64,000 nucleotides of DNA from Sphagnum compactum (lineage: Eukaryota > Bryophyta > Sphagnopsida > Sphagnales), in the NCBI GenBank assembly GCA_965153455.1, contig OZ234497.1, forward strand, positions 3,162,001-3,226,000. The letters run 5' to 3'. This document shows, piece by piece, positions 48,533-61,204 of this stretch. A program made the position numbers and the translations under genes. Below the pieces are notes generated by a model, which searched no databases, was not told where the DNA came from, and saw nothing but the letters and a program-made list of their open reading frames with translations. Numbering within the stretch: position 1 is the stretch's first letter; the number at the start of each line of letters is the position of its first letter.

Positions 48533-49111
48533 GAGGGCGAGTATGAAGAACTTGCAATCGAAACACATTTTGATTACAAGTGGCCTGACAACCCTATTGG
48601 CAATTGGCCTTCCTTCCAATGTAAGTTTTGCAAGGTTTGCATGAAAAATAATAACATTTTTTCTTATCATAGAATGATGAACCAATGCGCTTCTTACAAG
48701 GGGAAAGAACTACTGAAGATGTACCTAACCTGGAACAAGAATGAAACCAAGGAAATAATTAAGTTAGGTTTGAAGTTTGGCAAGACCATACTTAACCAAA
48801 ACAAACATCTTATTTGAAATGAAGCAAATCTTCCTCCTAAATGGGCTGCACCATATCCAAGATTTGGGGAAACAGGGGTTATGCTACCTCCATGCCCTAG
48901 ACAAGGTAAAGAGGACATATGCATCATTAGTAGTGATGATGACTTCTTGCTTACTCCACATAAACACAAGGGTAAACAACCTGGTGTTGCTAAACTGTCC
49001 ATTTCTAGGAGCAACTCCTGTGTACAAAATGTTCCCAAGGAGAAGGCGAAAGTTCATGCCCAAAACAAGACTGCCACACCAATCTTTGGTTCGCAATCCA
49101 GTGCAAACTAG
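48533..49111 (+). pseudogene. Degenerate zinc-finger ORF, probably transposon-derived
   Basis: One plus-strand frame runs 48533-49111 with a single internal TGA near 48816. It begins EGEYEELAIETHFDYKW. It contains a Cys/His cluster, FQCKFCKVCMKNN then FSYHRMMNQC, with the C-x2-C-x2-C and H-x5-C layout expected of a BED-like finger at the front of a hAT-type transposase. The second half is Ser/Lys-rich. No transposase core follows. I do not recognise a precise family. Confidence 0.4.
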
Positions 49112-52100
49112 TCCATTACAATTCCATAGAGAAATCTGATAGATTTAAATAGAGTTGAAGTGGAGGCAAAGGCACTGACCATTGCAAAACCTTTCACAAT
49201 CGAAGGTGATTGTGAATTGCCTCCTCCGAAAGAAGTGCTAATGATGGGTTATTTGCCTTGTTGTTAGAAACGAACACAATTATGGATTGGATTCTTCTGC
49301 AAGATCCTAAAGAATGCATGGTAATCCTTATGAACATGGAAACAATAGGAACTTTATGCAACAGTCTTGTTGTTGCATTTGGGTAATGGTATTTATATCT
49401 TTTTGTACGTCTACATCCACCACCCCTTCACCTTTTTTCAATTCTTGCACCCATATTTTTCATTTTCATGTTGCAATTGTAATCTACATCCACTAATTAA
49501 CTTCTACATCATGTTCTAGGAAAATGGAAGTATTGACATAAGTGGTCATATAGAAGCTAAATTGTGAAAATTTGTTTGGCTACATGGACATCCAATGGGG
49601 CTGAAGAGAAGACAATGGAGAAATTTTAGGAAATAAAAGGATTGGAAGACTATCTACAATACCTAACCTTGAAAAAAAAGTATGAGGCCAAGAAAACAAG
49701 TGCTTCATTGACCCTGAAGAAGAAGCAAGATGAATATGTTCTACAACAACTTCATGATTTTGATGAAAAGGTAAATGTCACAATCCTTTTGTTGTAGGTG
49801 GTGGGTTGGCCAAGAACCTTATTAGAATTTGTCTAATTTTAAATTTAAGAAGTGAATCGAGCTTCGCTGTGGTTCTGCTACAGTCGCAATCTTGAGCTTT
49901 GCAAGAAGAAAACCGAAAAAACTTCAAGTCCTTATATTTAAACAAATTTCAAATCCATTTTGTTTGTTTAGTGTCTCGCAAAGCTCAAGGGGTTTTCAAC
50001 ATCATGCAAGTGGAACCTTGTGTAATTGACTATACTTGAAGACCCCCACAAACAAACAAAATGAGATCTGGAGACAATCATAAATGCATGTCTCACAAGC
50101 CTATGAGGAAAATATAGCCAAGTCCAGCCCCACATTTTGGGAATGTTCTCCACCCTAGAGCTTTATGGATTGTGAAGTACGAGGCAAAGATTATCATGAA
50201 ACTGAAAATAGGTAAATCACAAGGTGTATGAGAGAGGAGGGTTCTTAGACCTATTCCTCTTACACATACTAGTAAGCATAATTTCTCTCCCACTCTTAAA
50301 AGAGTAGGTATAATAGAGATATCCGTAAAGTCAGCAAAAGACGGCATCAGTACCCGGAGTTTGGTCATACACACGATGAGATTAAAAAAAAACCTGCAAA
50401 ACGGTACTTTAGCATTCAAGGGGGGGGGGGGGGGGGTGTGAAACATGAGTTTCACCCTGTCTTTCTTCTTTTCCTGAGCGCCTCCACTGCTGCTACCTAG
50501 ATTTTCTTTGCTCCTCCCTATACCAGCTACTATAATTCCTCTCGAACCTTGTGCATTAAATGCTGAGATTTAGCATTTCGTATTGAGCTTTACCGTTTCA
50601 TACTGAGATTTAATAAAAGTTCCTTCCTTTGTCGATACCACTAAAAGAAGAGGGGTTGAGGGTGAAAGGAGGCCCAAAGACAGGGCGACGACAGGGTGAC
50701 TTTGCGGATTTCTTTAGTGTCCGTCCTCTTTTCTAAGAGGGATAATGATGAATATAAGGTCCAAACACACTAGGAATTTTCTTAAAGTGCTTCACTACTC
50801 CATGAAACACTTCTACTGCAGCTTCTAGTGGAAAACAAATGATACCCATCATTTTATTCTTTTCTAAAATAGGATCTCAGTAATCATGATCTTGAGGTCT
50901 GGGTTTTTTCCAGTGTTCATTGGCCAATTCTTTACCTTTTTCTGAAAAGCTGGTGAAACCCTGCCAATTATAAATAAACCAAAGCACCCAAAAAAGAGGG
51001 GGAATACAAGGATCAAAATGGAAGGACCCACATCCAAGAAGACAAAAGAACCACTTAAGAGGCCAAACCACAAGAGGCACATCAAGTTCCCAAATCCCCT
51101 CCTGTCACAAGAAGCTGGTTCTGAACTTTAAATTGGAATTGTCTAAATAGAAATGGGAATCTGGTTCCAGGTTAGGTTCCTCCAAAATAAAAATTGATTG
51201 TAATTTCTGAAAATCAGACTCAGTTTGGATCTGGTTGTTACTAAGTGGGACTGAAACCAGTAGTTAACTGCAGCTTAACCCCCAGTTAACCCTTGGTTCC
51301 AACTCTTATTACTTCAGAAAATGTATCTTAGTGCGAGTTTATCCGTGAATAACCAACCATCTTCAAAAGGAAGAGGGATGCTACACGTACCCCTTCAGGG
51401 TGCAAGGGACCTTCCACATTAATCTTTTAAGATGCCCTGCAAATACGATAGGAAATTTCCCAGAGTGCTTACAATCACAAAGTGAGAAACAAATAGGTCC
51501 TTACTATTGGCTCCCTTTTGTGAGATTTCCTTTTTGTAATCTGTACTGTAGCATGCAATTTTTATTTTTATTCATACTCCATATCTTAAAAGTTTGATCA
51601 TCATATCTATATTATAATATTCTGGCTCACTAATGGATGAGCATAATTTGTTGAACTCGGGCAAGAAACAAAAGCAGAATCATCCTGGAAGCCACAGTTG
51701 AAATCCCCAGAGCCTCTCAATCATGTTGGAAAGTGCAGGGTCTAAATAATACGTAGCTTGGCATGCAATGGCTGGCTCTGACCCTCTTGGCAAGTTGGTA
51801 ATGTTCCGTGTGAGGTTCCCAAAAACTGACATCACACAATCTTCACATTAAGCACGCTTGTTGAACAATCCTCAAAATGTGTTCACGATAAAATGAAAAT
51901 TATAATTTTTACACATAACCCTTGGGGCAGAGCCAGCTCCATTGGAGCAGCTTCTGATTAATCTCAACATGTAAACATCTGACCAATCTTCTTTTGAGAG
52001 AAATTCAACTTGAAAAAAGAGGCGCACCCAAATTGAGTTTATAACAGCTCTCAAAAGCCTGTTGAAAATCAATCCTGCAGAGCTAAGACCAAAACCAGCA

Positions 52101-52883
52101 AATCACTTCCAAAGTCCTAGGTGCATATATACAAGAACCCTTGTGCATCATTGATGACTATACCCTACGGTGTTAGGGTTGTCTGTCTGGAAGAGAGCCT
52201 TTGCTTTAAAATCTCAAATACGAAGAGAACGACATGGTCTCACCAGCATCTGTCCAGCACTTTTGGACAGCGCTCAAAGGGCTCCTCCTCAACAAACCTG
52301 CCTAAATGAACCCATGTGTAAGTAGACCAACAAGGGGTGTGTCACATTGTGGCCTTGTCATTTGCATTAAAAAGCATCTTAAGGCAAAAGAAGAATCGTG
52401 GAAACTCAAATATTTCACCATGCAAAAACTATAATCTTTAAAAAGATCCTCTAAAAGAAACCAAAATCCTTCAAGATATTATAACTCTATAACTAAACTC
52501 AAGTTTCCACACAAGCCCAAAATATCGTCTTTCAGAAATCCTCATATAAAAGTAGACCTAGGGGCTGAGATCCCTTTAGCTACTATACTCTATAATTGAA
52601 TCTAAACACAATATCCTTGCATTGAAAGGCAAGGCCAATAAACAGTGTGTGCAAGTAGACCACTGGGGAGGTTTAGAAGTAGAGTGACAAAGCAAGGAAA
52701 CTCCAGGGAGTGCTTCCAGTTCACTACGTGTTCATGTATGTGATGTGGATGTGTGTGCAGTGAGCACTGATTTGTTTCTTTAGGTGATATGACTCAAAAG
52801 TGAAGTTATTGAAAGATCAGCTTCAAGACTAGATCTCCAGTTTGTCACCCAACATTGGTTCCAAGGGAGTGCTTCTAGTACAC
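49112..52883. other. Intergenic DNA, no supported gene
   Basis: The first part (49500-49780) retains a Lys/Glu-rich frame that could continue the upstream degenerate ORF. The remainder holds a 17-base G run (50420-50436) and no recognisable gene, RNA or element boundary. Confidence 0.45.
50420..50436 (+). repeat. Poly(G) tract, 17 bases
   Basis: An uninterrupted G run. Such runs are rare, able to form quadruplex-like structures and prone to length error in sequencing. Confidence 0.9.
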
Positions 52884-53231
52884 CTTAGGGCCACTTTAGA
52901 TGAGCGTCCAAAGTCCAGGGTCCAATGAAATAGAGCAATCCTATTGGATGAGAGTCATAAATTGGACCCATGGCCTTTAGATGAGGGTCCACAATCAAAA
53001 AGTGACAAATTGAGGCTAAACCTAATTGGCACCATTTTGGAGGGAAGATCAATTGGGTTGAACCCCAAAAGGAACTTTAAAAAAAGAAAGGAGAGCTCAT
53101 GATTTGAAGAACCAAGATGCACACTAGGTAATCCAAGGCAAGATCCAACTCAAAGATTCAATTTGTTTCAAATGAGTCCAAATTGTTCCCTAGGAATTTG
53201 GACCTTGGACCCCATCTAAAGTGGGCCTAAG
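52884..53231. mobile_element. MITE-like element, 348 bp, Tourist-like ends
   Basis: The left end CTTAGGGCCACTTTAGATG (52884-52902) and the inverse of the right end (53213-53231) match at 18 of 19 positions. The next bases, GTCCAA and TTGGAC, also pair with small gaps. The interior repeats the end motif in direct orientation (TTTAGATGAGGGTCC near 52977). There is no coding capacity. GGGCC-type ends next to TTA/TAA resemble Tourist (PIF/Harbinger) elements, but the flanking trinucleotides (TTA left, TAA right) are not an identical direct duplication, so the superfamily is uncertain. Confidence 0.6.
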
Positions 53232-53924
53232 TATGTATATGATGTGAATGTGTATAATGTGCACAAGTTTGTTCTAGTGTTAACACGTTCAGGTTATTTG
53301 TAAGTTAAGGTTAATATTCTAGTTTAGGTTTTGAAGTATCTGGACCAGAGGTTCAAAAAATGAAGGAACTTGATTTTGAATTGAAATCTTGAAATTGCCT
53401 TTCTTGAACATTGGAATCGGAACTTGAACTAGGGCTATTGTCCTTGTAAATCAAGTTGATGTCCTTTAAGGTAAAAATAAAAAAAGGGGGTTTAAGCATA
53501 ACTTTAAGGTTTAAGCATAAAGTTTTTTAAAAGTATGTCCCCTCTCTCAAAGAAGCATGCCACCACCTTCCAAATGGGTAGAAAACAATGGGTTTGATGC
53601 TTTATTTTATTGGGTAGGGGGATTTCATTTTCTTGATTTGATACTTCCCCAAATTTCTCCTACATTAACACCCCATTCCTCATGAATGTGGGTACTTGTT
53701 TATGTAAGTTATTAATTTTAGTTTGGTGTCATGTACATGGAATTGAACCGGTTCTTAACCTAGACTAGATTCCAAATTCTTAGTAAGTTTTCTAAATCAA
53801 AGGTTTTGTGAATCTAAAACATTATCTTGAAACTTGCATCTTCTGGTGTGCAGTCGAGCTCTTCATCAACAGCACTCGAATTTGCCCACCCTCCTATATC
53901 TAAGGCCACGGGGACCAAAGAGAT
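53232..53924. other. Intergenic DNA between MITE and LINE
   Basis: Nothing recognised. This part may include the 5' leader of the LINE that follows. Confidence 0.4.
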
Positions 53925-56900
53925 CTATGCATGGTATTATGGAACATGCATCGGGGTGATGTAAATAAACTAGCAACGGGGGTGCAAATCTATAGTTATT
54001 TTAGGATGCTAACTTTGTCTTATTAACCGAAACCTGGCACTTCCCAAGCCAACATTTGCCACACGTTGAAGGGTTTGACTCACTTGTGATAGCGCGCATT
54101 GTACAACCGGGAAGAACAAAAGCGATAAAACATAGCAGGGGGGTTGCTGCTTACTTTCGCAGCCACCTCAACACAAACCTATCACAGTGGAAGGAAGGAA
54201 GCAACGATTCTTATCTATGGCTACGGGTCAGCAAGGGTGCTGCCCCTGACTTGTATGTCTGCGTGGTGTATGCTGCCCCTGACTTGTATGTCTGCGTGGT
54301 GTATGCTGCCCCTGACTTGTATGTCTGCGTGGTGTATGCTGCCCCTGTTGGCTCTAAACACGAGAGCGAATCCTTGTTCAAAAACCTGGCAGTAGAAATT
54401 GCTGAAGTTCAAACTCTAGGGGGCATAGTCTTATTGGGAGGGGATTTTAATGCGCGTACTGCAACGTTACCAGATACCATTGACACTTGCAACCTTTGTG
54501 AACTGTTACAGACGCCTGAGCTCGCTGAAACTGAGCAACCAAGTGTTGTGGCTAAGCGACAGAACTGCGATGCCAGTGTTGGCGACTGGGGCCGCAAGTT
54601 CTTGGACCTATGTTGTGACGCTGGGTTGCTCATCCTGAATGGCCGGACACCTGGCAACGAATCAGGGGAGTTCACTTGCTTGGCAAATGGGGGGCGTAAC
54701 ATTGTCGATTATATTGTTGGTTCACATGTAATTTGGCAAGTTACTACACACCTCGAGGTGATAACAGACAATACCTACTATTGCGCGATGGGGGGAGACT
54801 TTGACCACATGCCGTTACGCCTACGGTTGAGCATCAATTGTAGCTTTGTTGAGCCACAACATACAGTTGTAACAAATTTTTTTTTACCTAGGTTCAAATA
54901 TGATAAACCAAAAGCTGAAGAGTATCAGCTTGCCCTAACATCGAATCTTGGAAACCTATGGGTTGCTGATTCAATCGGGCATCTAGGGGCAGACGGGTTA
55001 GCTGACCTACTGCAGCAGTGTGTGGGTGCTGCAATAGAGTTTATTTTTGGCAACAAGCCTTCCGGAGGAAACTACAGAGTGAGACATTGCCATAAACCCT
55101 GGTTTGATGTTAACTGCCGTATAGCAAAGCGTGAGCTGAGGCTCTGGCTGAAAGCCAACCCCGATTCGCACGTCGCTAAACATTAGGCAAGTAAACTTAA
55201 AATTTTATTAAAAAAGAAAAGAATTTTTTGGGAAATTGCAAAAGCTCAACATATGTGTATGCTTGCCAAGGTGGATGCACTCTCGTTCTGGAAAAAGTAC
55301 CGGCCAAGGGCACCCATTGTGGACAAAATCAATGCAGCTATGCTTTTGGAAGGCTTCCACGGGCTAGTTGGCCAGTCTCCGCCACCCATACGGCTACGAA
55401 TTGATCACTCGGCCCAGGTGACGGAACCTCCACCTAGCCACACCCTAAACACAGATATCACACTTGTTGAGCTGTTTTAGGCGTTGATAAAACTACAAAG
55501 GAATAAGGCTATTGGTTTAGATGGTATGAAAGCTCAGTTCATTTTGGATGCGGGAGAGTTGCTACACATGCCACTATTAACAACGTTCAACTGCTTTCTA
55601 ACGGAAGGCTTTCCAGAAGCCCTTTCCACTGGGGTGGTCCACGCGCTCTTTAAAGGGGGCGATGCCTTCGAATTTGACAATTACAGGGGGATAACTATTG
55701 GGCTTATCCTAGCAAAGTTGTTCGCTATGATCCTTGACAAAAGGCTGAGCGAGTGGGCTGAACAATATGGGTTGCGTGCCAAGGGTCAAGCTGGGTTTTG
55801 TAAAGATTATCGCACTACTGACCAACTCTTCATACTGCGAACTTTGATAGAACAGAACAAGGTAAAAAAAAAAGTCACTATATTGTTGCTTTGTGGACTT
55901 CAAAAAGGTGTTCGATACTATGCCGCGTGAAGTGCTGTGGGAAGTGTTGGCTAGCCTCGGGGTGGAGGGATGCTTCTTGCGATGCCTACAAGTGATGTAT
56001 ACCAAGGATACTGTATGCATCAACCACCCAAGCAAGGGTGTCACCTCCAGCTTCAAGTGCCAACAAGGTGTGAAGTAAGGTTGCCTTTTCAGCCCCCTAC
56101 TGTTTGGGCTATATTTGGATGCCTTGGAAGGGCGTTTGGACGACAGAGAATGCGATGCACCGACCCTAGCAAAGGTGCACGTATGGTTGTTGCTTTTTGC
56201 AGATGACCTTGCTCTGACATTGGAGTCAGAGGTGGGACTATAACAACAATTAGACATGCTCCATCAGTTCTGTGCTAAACGTGGACTTATAGTGAACGTG
56301 AAAAAAACAAAAGTCATGGTGTTCAATTCTGCTAACCCATGCCAAGAGTTTGTGTTTGAAGGTGATGCTATTGAGCGTGTGTAGACCTTCAAATACCTTG
56401 GGATCCTGCTCGAGACCACCCCGAACCTGGACAGTGCAGTGGAACATCTAGCAGCTGCCAGTAGGTGCTCGTTGTTCGCATTGAATCGCCGTTGTGCGGA
56501 GCTACGTATTATGGACGTCTAGTTATGCTATGACCTCTTCAACGCGTTGGTGCGTTCCACAACAAGCTATGCCTGTGAGGTTTGGGTGGATTCCAAGAAA
56601 ATAGAGGCTATTGAAGTAGTGTACCGAAGGTTCTTCAAGGCCTTGCTCGGGGTGCGAAAAACAATTAGCACGTCCATCATGCTGGTAGAATTCGGCAAAT
56701 TCCCCTTTGAACACTTTACATGGGGATATTCGTTGTTGTACTATAACCGTGTGAACACGATCACTAAAGACCGCATCTTGGGAAAGGCATGGGAAGCCCA
56801 GCTCGCTATGCTTGATGTGGGAAAGAATTGTTAGGCTAGATCCGTGAAAAAATGGCTACTCAAGAATCAGCCCCAGGAGGTGGCAGGTTTTCTGCCTTCA

Positions 56901-57690
56901 GTTCAACCGTCGTTGGAAACAGCCCTTAAGCCTATAACGACCCATGTGCTCCAGGCGAGGACTGCTCAACCACCACTGGGAATGGCTCCTGCGACAACGC
57001 ACATACATCCGACTCGTCTAGCATGGTGAGAGGCTGGGTGGAGAGCCAAGTACTTTGGTGCAATGCGCACAACGTATGGGTGGGAGTTCAGATGGCTAAG
57101 CTGGTCGCGCTTCAACTAGTGTAGCCGGTTGGTGCTAGATCTACGACAGGAGGCCCGATCAACCAGGAGGCTGGGGCCCCACCCCTTCCAGGTTTTCCCC
57201 ACACAATATTGAGTGTAAAAAGGGTGAAGGATAATATGCGGCTAGCTTACATTGAAAATCTCTTTACCAACCGCGAAATTAGGACCAACGTGCAAACAAG
57301 ATACTTGCGCTTCAAGGGTATGTTGTACGACAGCGAAAGCTACTTGTGTGACATCAATTGCATTCAGCTACGGAAAGCTCTGGCCCGATTTCGATGTGGT
57401 AACACGTAGCTTGAGGTAGTGGTAGGTGCGTGGAAAGGCGTGCCATACGAAGAGAAGGTTTGTCGAGGCTGCGATTTGGGGAAGGTTGAGGATGAAGAGC
57501 ACTTGCTTCTTGTTTGTCCAAATACACAGAAAGTTAAGGAACGCTTTTGTTCAGCCCTGCCCCTCACCCACACTAGCACTCTTGCTGAGCTCATGCAAAC
57601 TACGAACACGGTCGCCCTGGCCAAGTTTGTGGCATGTTGCTCGTACCAGAGGACAATCTGTCCTCATGATCTACTTTTTGTCTAATGGGC
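53925..57690 (+). pseudogene. Dead non-LTR retrotransposon (LINE): endonuclease, reverse transcriptase, zinc knuckle
   Basis: The order of domains is that of an apurinic-endonuclease LINE. The endonuclease has the N-terminal LTETW motif at 54023-54037, LLGGDFNAR near 54433-54459, and later GGDFDHMPLRLRL near 54793-54831. The reverse transcriptase runs from about 55490 (RNKAIGLDGMKAQ), through FDNYRGITIG and FVDFKKVFDTMP (near 55887-55925), to the catalytic LLFADDLAL with FADD at 56196-56207. The C-terminal knuckle CRGCDLGKVEDEEHLLLVC lies near 57452-57510. Premature stops lie at 53993, 54002, 55184, 55478, 56076, 56241, 56382, 56520 and 56832. Frame changes occur at the A-run near 55863 and again between 57029 and 57209. 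No 5' ORF1, poly(A) tail or target duplication was identified. The element cannot move on its own. Confidence 0.9.
54239..54337 (+). repeat. 33-bp tandem repeat inside the LINE endonuclease, 3 copies
   Basis: Three identical 33-bp units (54239-54271, 54272-54304 and 54305-54337) plus the first 9 bp of a fourth encode AAPDLYVCVVY three times in frame. Family endonucleases have this beta-strand once, so this is an in-frame expansion in this copy. Confidence 0.95.
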
Positions 57691-57719
57691 TCTCTGGTCC
57701 CAAACGGACGTAAAATTGT

Positions 57720-59550
57720 AAACAATAAACAGTAAACAACAGAAACTTGCATCAAAGATGTTATGAAATAAAACTGAAAATTGAAACTAATGGTTCCTTT
57801 CAAAATCAAGAACTGGACAACATTGGTTTGTTCCTTTATAGATAATATGACATAAAAAGATATGTATTGAAAAATCATCTTAACACGAAACCCCAAAAAG
57901 GAAGGAGGCAATAAAGTTAGTGAAAAACAATACTGGAAGAAGACACCATTTAATAGACTCACCTTTGACACAAAAAATGCCCCTTCTAATATCATTGAGA
58001 CTTGAAATTACATTCAATGCTAGCCTACTTCCTAGCATCCCTAGCTTGTTTATAAGTGTTCACCTCAATAGTAGAGGTCTAGGCTTGGTTCATGATTTTT
58101 GAGTTGGAATATGAGTGCAAATGTGCAAATGCAACCCACATTCACCCCCTTTTGTCATGTGATTTTTAAAAAAAACATTTGAAGGTTTTATGGTTCATAT
58201 TCTTTTTATTTATTTATTGCAAATTAATCATATTCCAATTGAATTTATTCAATAAATTACAAGTACTTGTACAAGGCAAATTACAAAGTTCAAGTTATTT
58301 TTTCAAGTCATCAGAATTATTTTAAATAATTTGTCAATTATAATTTCAATTTTATACTCCATCCATAATGATTTAATATTAAAATATTGAAATTATGATT
58401 ATATTTTTGAGAAAAATGGTATTAAAACACCAAAATTAATGATTAATAATGATGCATTGAAAACATAAAAGTTAGTTTCAAAATCTTCAAAAAACTTGTC
58501 TCAATTGGTGTTATAAAAAGACTATTAAAATTGGTTAATGTGTTAAGAAAGTTTTTTTGAGTGAAAGCACACTACAATGACCAAAAACATATTGTCACAA
58601 ATATTATGTTTTGAAATTGTGTGACTTTCAACTTCTATTAAGTCAATTAAAAGAGGTTTCCATAAATTATACTCAATAAGATAGTTCAATTGCCAAATAA
58701 TGTAATTGTTAAAAGAAACTATATATTTCTATTGATATTAAATGATTAAAAAATATATTTGTGAAAAAAATATATCTACCAATATATTACAAAATGCAAA
58801 CATACTCTAAAAATGATTCAAATAATTACAAAATTTGATGAAGTACTTAATCATATATTGAATATGAGTTGATTGTACCATTTCAATTTCATATAAAAAC
58901 TTTCACTCATGTAATTTCACAAAAAAAATCTGGATGAAGTTTTTCATTCAAAAAAGGATAATTATGTTGAAATTTTACTTTCAATTTCTTCTCCTAAATT
59001 TCCTTACTTCATTTTAGATTTTATCACCTTTATTTCAAAGTCAACTTATCAAGTCACCTTCTAGAATAATTTCCAAATCTTGTCCTAAAGTAATAAGAAT
59101 ATTTTTCACGTACCTTCTATTGTAAAACAATGAAAATAACTTCAAACATTCTTACATACATAATATAAGTAAACTTGATTTATTAAACTCATCATAATGA
59201 TTAAAGTTTGATTATTCTACCTTGAAAATAACTTTGTGATAGTAATTGCCATTAAGTAACATGGACCATTCCACTTAAGAATATGGTGAACCCCATAAAA
59301 CAAGTTGTTGTGTTAAGTATAAATGGGTTCTTCCAAGGCCTATCCAAAAGTGTGACTAGTTTTCCCACCATCGATTCACATCACAATCACATTCTCCATC
59401 ATAGACTCACATTACAAAAGTGAAATTGCCTACACCAAAAGTAAAACCATCATATGGTTGCTTGTCCCACCCACTCTATATATATATACTAGTGTGTGCC
59501 CTGTGCCTAAGGCACAGGTGTGTTATTTCAACAATGTTTGGTTCAACCCC
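57720..59550. other. AT-rich intergenic DNA
   Basis: No gene is seen. The tract is about 75-80% A/T with many stops on both strands. A short TATATATATA run lies near 59479-59490. Confidence 0.5.
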
Positions 59551-59552
59551 AT

Positions 59553-59674
59553 CGAACCCCCCCCCCGCCTGGTCCTTCGCATTTCCCACTCCGGGTCTTT
59601 AACCCGTCGAGCCCCCCCCGCCCGATCCTTCGCATTTCCAAGTCCGGGTCTTTAACCCGTTGATCCCCCCCTTG
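59553..59674. repeat. C-rich tandem repeat, about 54 bp, 2 copies plus part
   Basis: Units start at 59553 and 59608 and share CCTTCGCATTTCC and TCCGGGTCTTTAACCCGT. Each begins with a run of 7-11 C. A partial third begins at 59661. The TTAACCCGT block is preceded by its near complement CCGGGTC, so each unit can fold. Confidence 0.85.
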
Positions 59675-60827
59675 AATATTCTCCCACTTGGAAAAGAGGA
59701 GGGATTCTTATGCCTAGGTCTTAAGAGTGAGAGGGATCTTACACCTAAGTGCCTTGTGCGGTGCCTGACTCCGGACAAAAAATAACACCCCCAAAAAATC
59801 ACCCAAAAGGACCCCGGCCCACCCCTCAATTCAATGAATAGGTACCACGGGTTATTGCAACTATGAGAAATAAAATCAATAACCCCAAGTTATACACCCC
59901 CTTCCCCACCCCCAATTTTTTTAATTAAAAAAACTCCTAATAAGTAGCCCACAGGTCCATAGTTTTTTTTTCCCCCCCACTCCCTTCATTAAAATTTCCA
60001 ACAAAAAAAAAGTAGGGCTGTCTATAGTCTATAATCTATATCCATCCAAAGGCTTCCCCTTTGCCTGCCAAAACTCGATCCAATCCGTCCACAGCCGAAA
60101 TTCCACGGCCGCGATATTCACACGCACTCGAGTTCCAGGTCAGAGGCAGCCGAGTGTCGTGGTCCACACATGGTCACGAAGTAGACTGTCCGTCCGGCTT
60201 CAGGGGCGGCTTCATTGTCGGTACCATTGTTCCTTTACTATATGTAATATATATATATATAATTTTATTTTTTGGGGTGAATTTTTGTCACGTGGCTACA
60301 AAAAAATTTGGAAAATTTTGGTGCCACCAAAATTGAGGATAAAACCACTCATCCCACATAGCTTATAGGGAAAAGCTTAAAAAGTGTGGGAATAAGACAC
60401 TCAAACTGGTTACTTTATTGAGAATGGATTTGATTTTGAAAAGCCACTTAGAGATTGAGAGTACAGTTAGGTCTCCAACTGTCACCCACACATTTGGTCC
60501 CAAGTTCAAGACAAAATTGTAACCCCAAATGTCTTTACACTGACGTCTCTTTTTGCCTGCAGACAGTGCCAAAAGAAAAGGACAAAAATACTTCTTCATG
60601 CAGATATGACAACACTTTTTCCATGGGAATCAATCAAAGTGGAAAGCATTGGAAAACAGAGGTGACAGTTGGTGGTGCAGAAGACTTAAGCACTTTCCTC
60701 TATTAAATAATAGTACATTGGCCCCTTGTTCCTTTCAGAGCATTGTCACAGACTCTAGAAATTTCATAGTGTGCTTGGAGGGCACTTTACACTCTCCTAG
60801 AAAAGATAAGGGTTCTTAACCCCTAAA
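59675..60827. other. Intergenic DNA, no supported gene
   Basis: Homopolymer runs of A, T and C are common (59930-60010). A small G/C-balanced patch at 60050-60230 has a short open frame without known similarity. Confidence 0.45.
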
Positions 60828-61200
60828 TGTCAAACGCCAGGAAAGGGACCAATTTGGTCGACTTTTCAATGCATTTCTGAATTCTTCGACAATGAAGGGT
60901 TAAGCCTCCTCCTGAAGGGTGTTATGTTAAGTAGTTTACCTAATGTTGCAGTAAGGAAAGAAATAATTCCTCATGTTTTCAAAGGAACTTTTGAGTTTCT
61001 AAAAAGTGAAACTGAAAAGCTCATTTGTAAAGCTGGGGAACTATTTCATGCCATGTTGCAACACTAGAAAAACTGCAGGAGGTTATTTGTGACTTACTTA
61101 ACACCCCACCCTTTGGGAGCAGGCTTAACCCCTCATTGTCAGAGAATCCAGAAATGCATTGAAAAGTCGACCAAATTGGTCCCTTGCCTGACGTTTGACA
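60828..61200. mobile_element. Fold-back/MITE element with 86-bp inverted arms
   Basis: The left arm (60828-60913, starting TGTCAAACGCCAGG) and the inverse of the right arm (61115-61200, starting TGTCAAACGTCAGG) match over about 86 bp at roughly 90%, including the identical core GGGACCAATTTGGTCGACTT. The same tetranucleotide TAAA lies outside both ends (60824-60827 and 61201-61204) and could be a target-site duplication. The 200-bp middle has no coding. The long arms would suit Mutator-like or fold-back elements, but no 9-bp duplication is present, so the superfamily is open. Confidence 0.75.
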
Positions 61201-61204
61201 TAAA

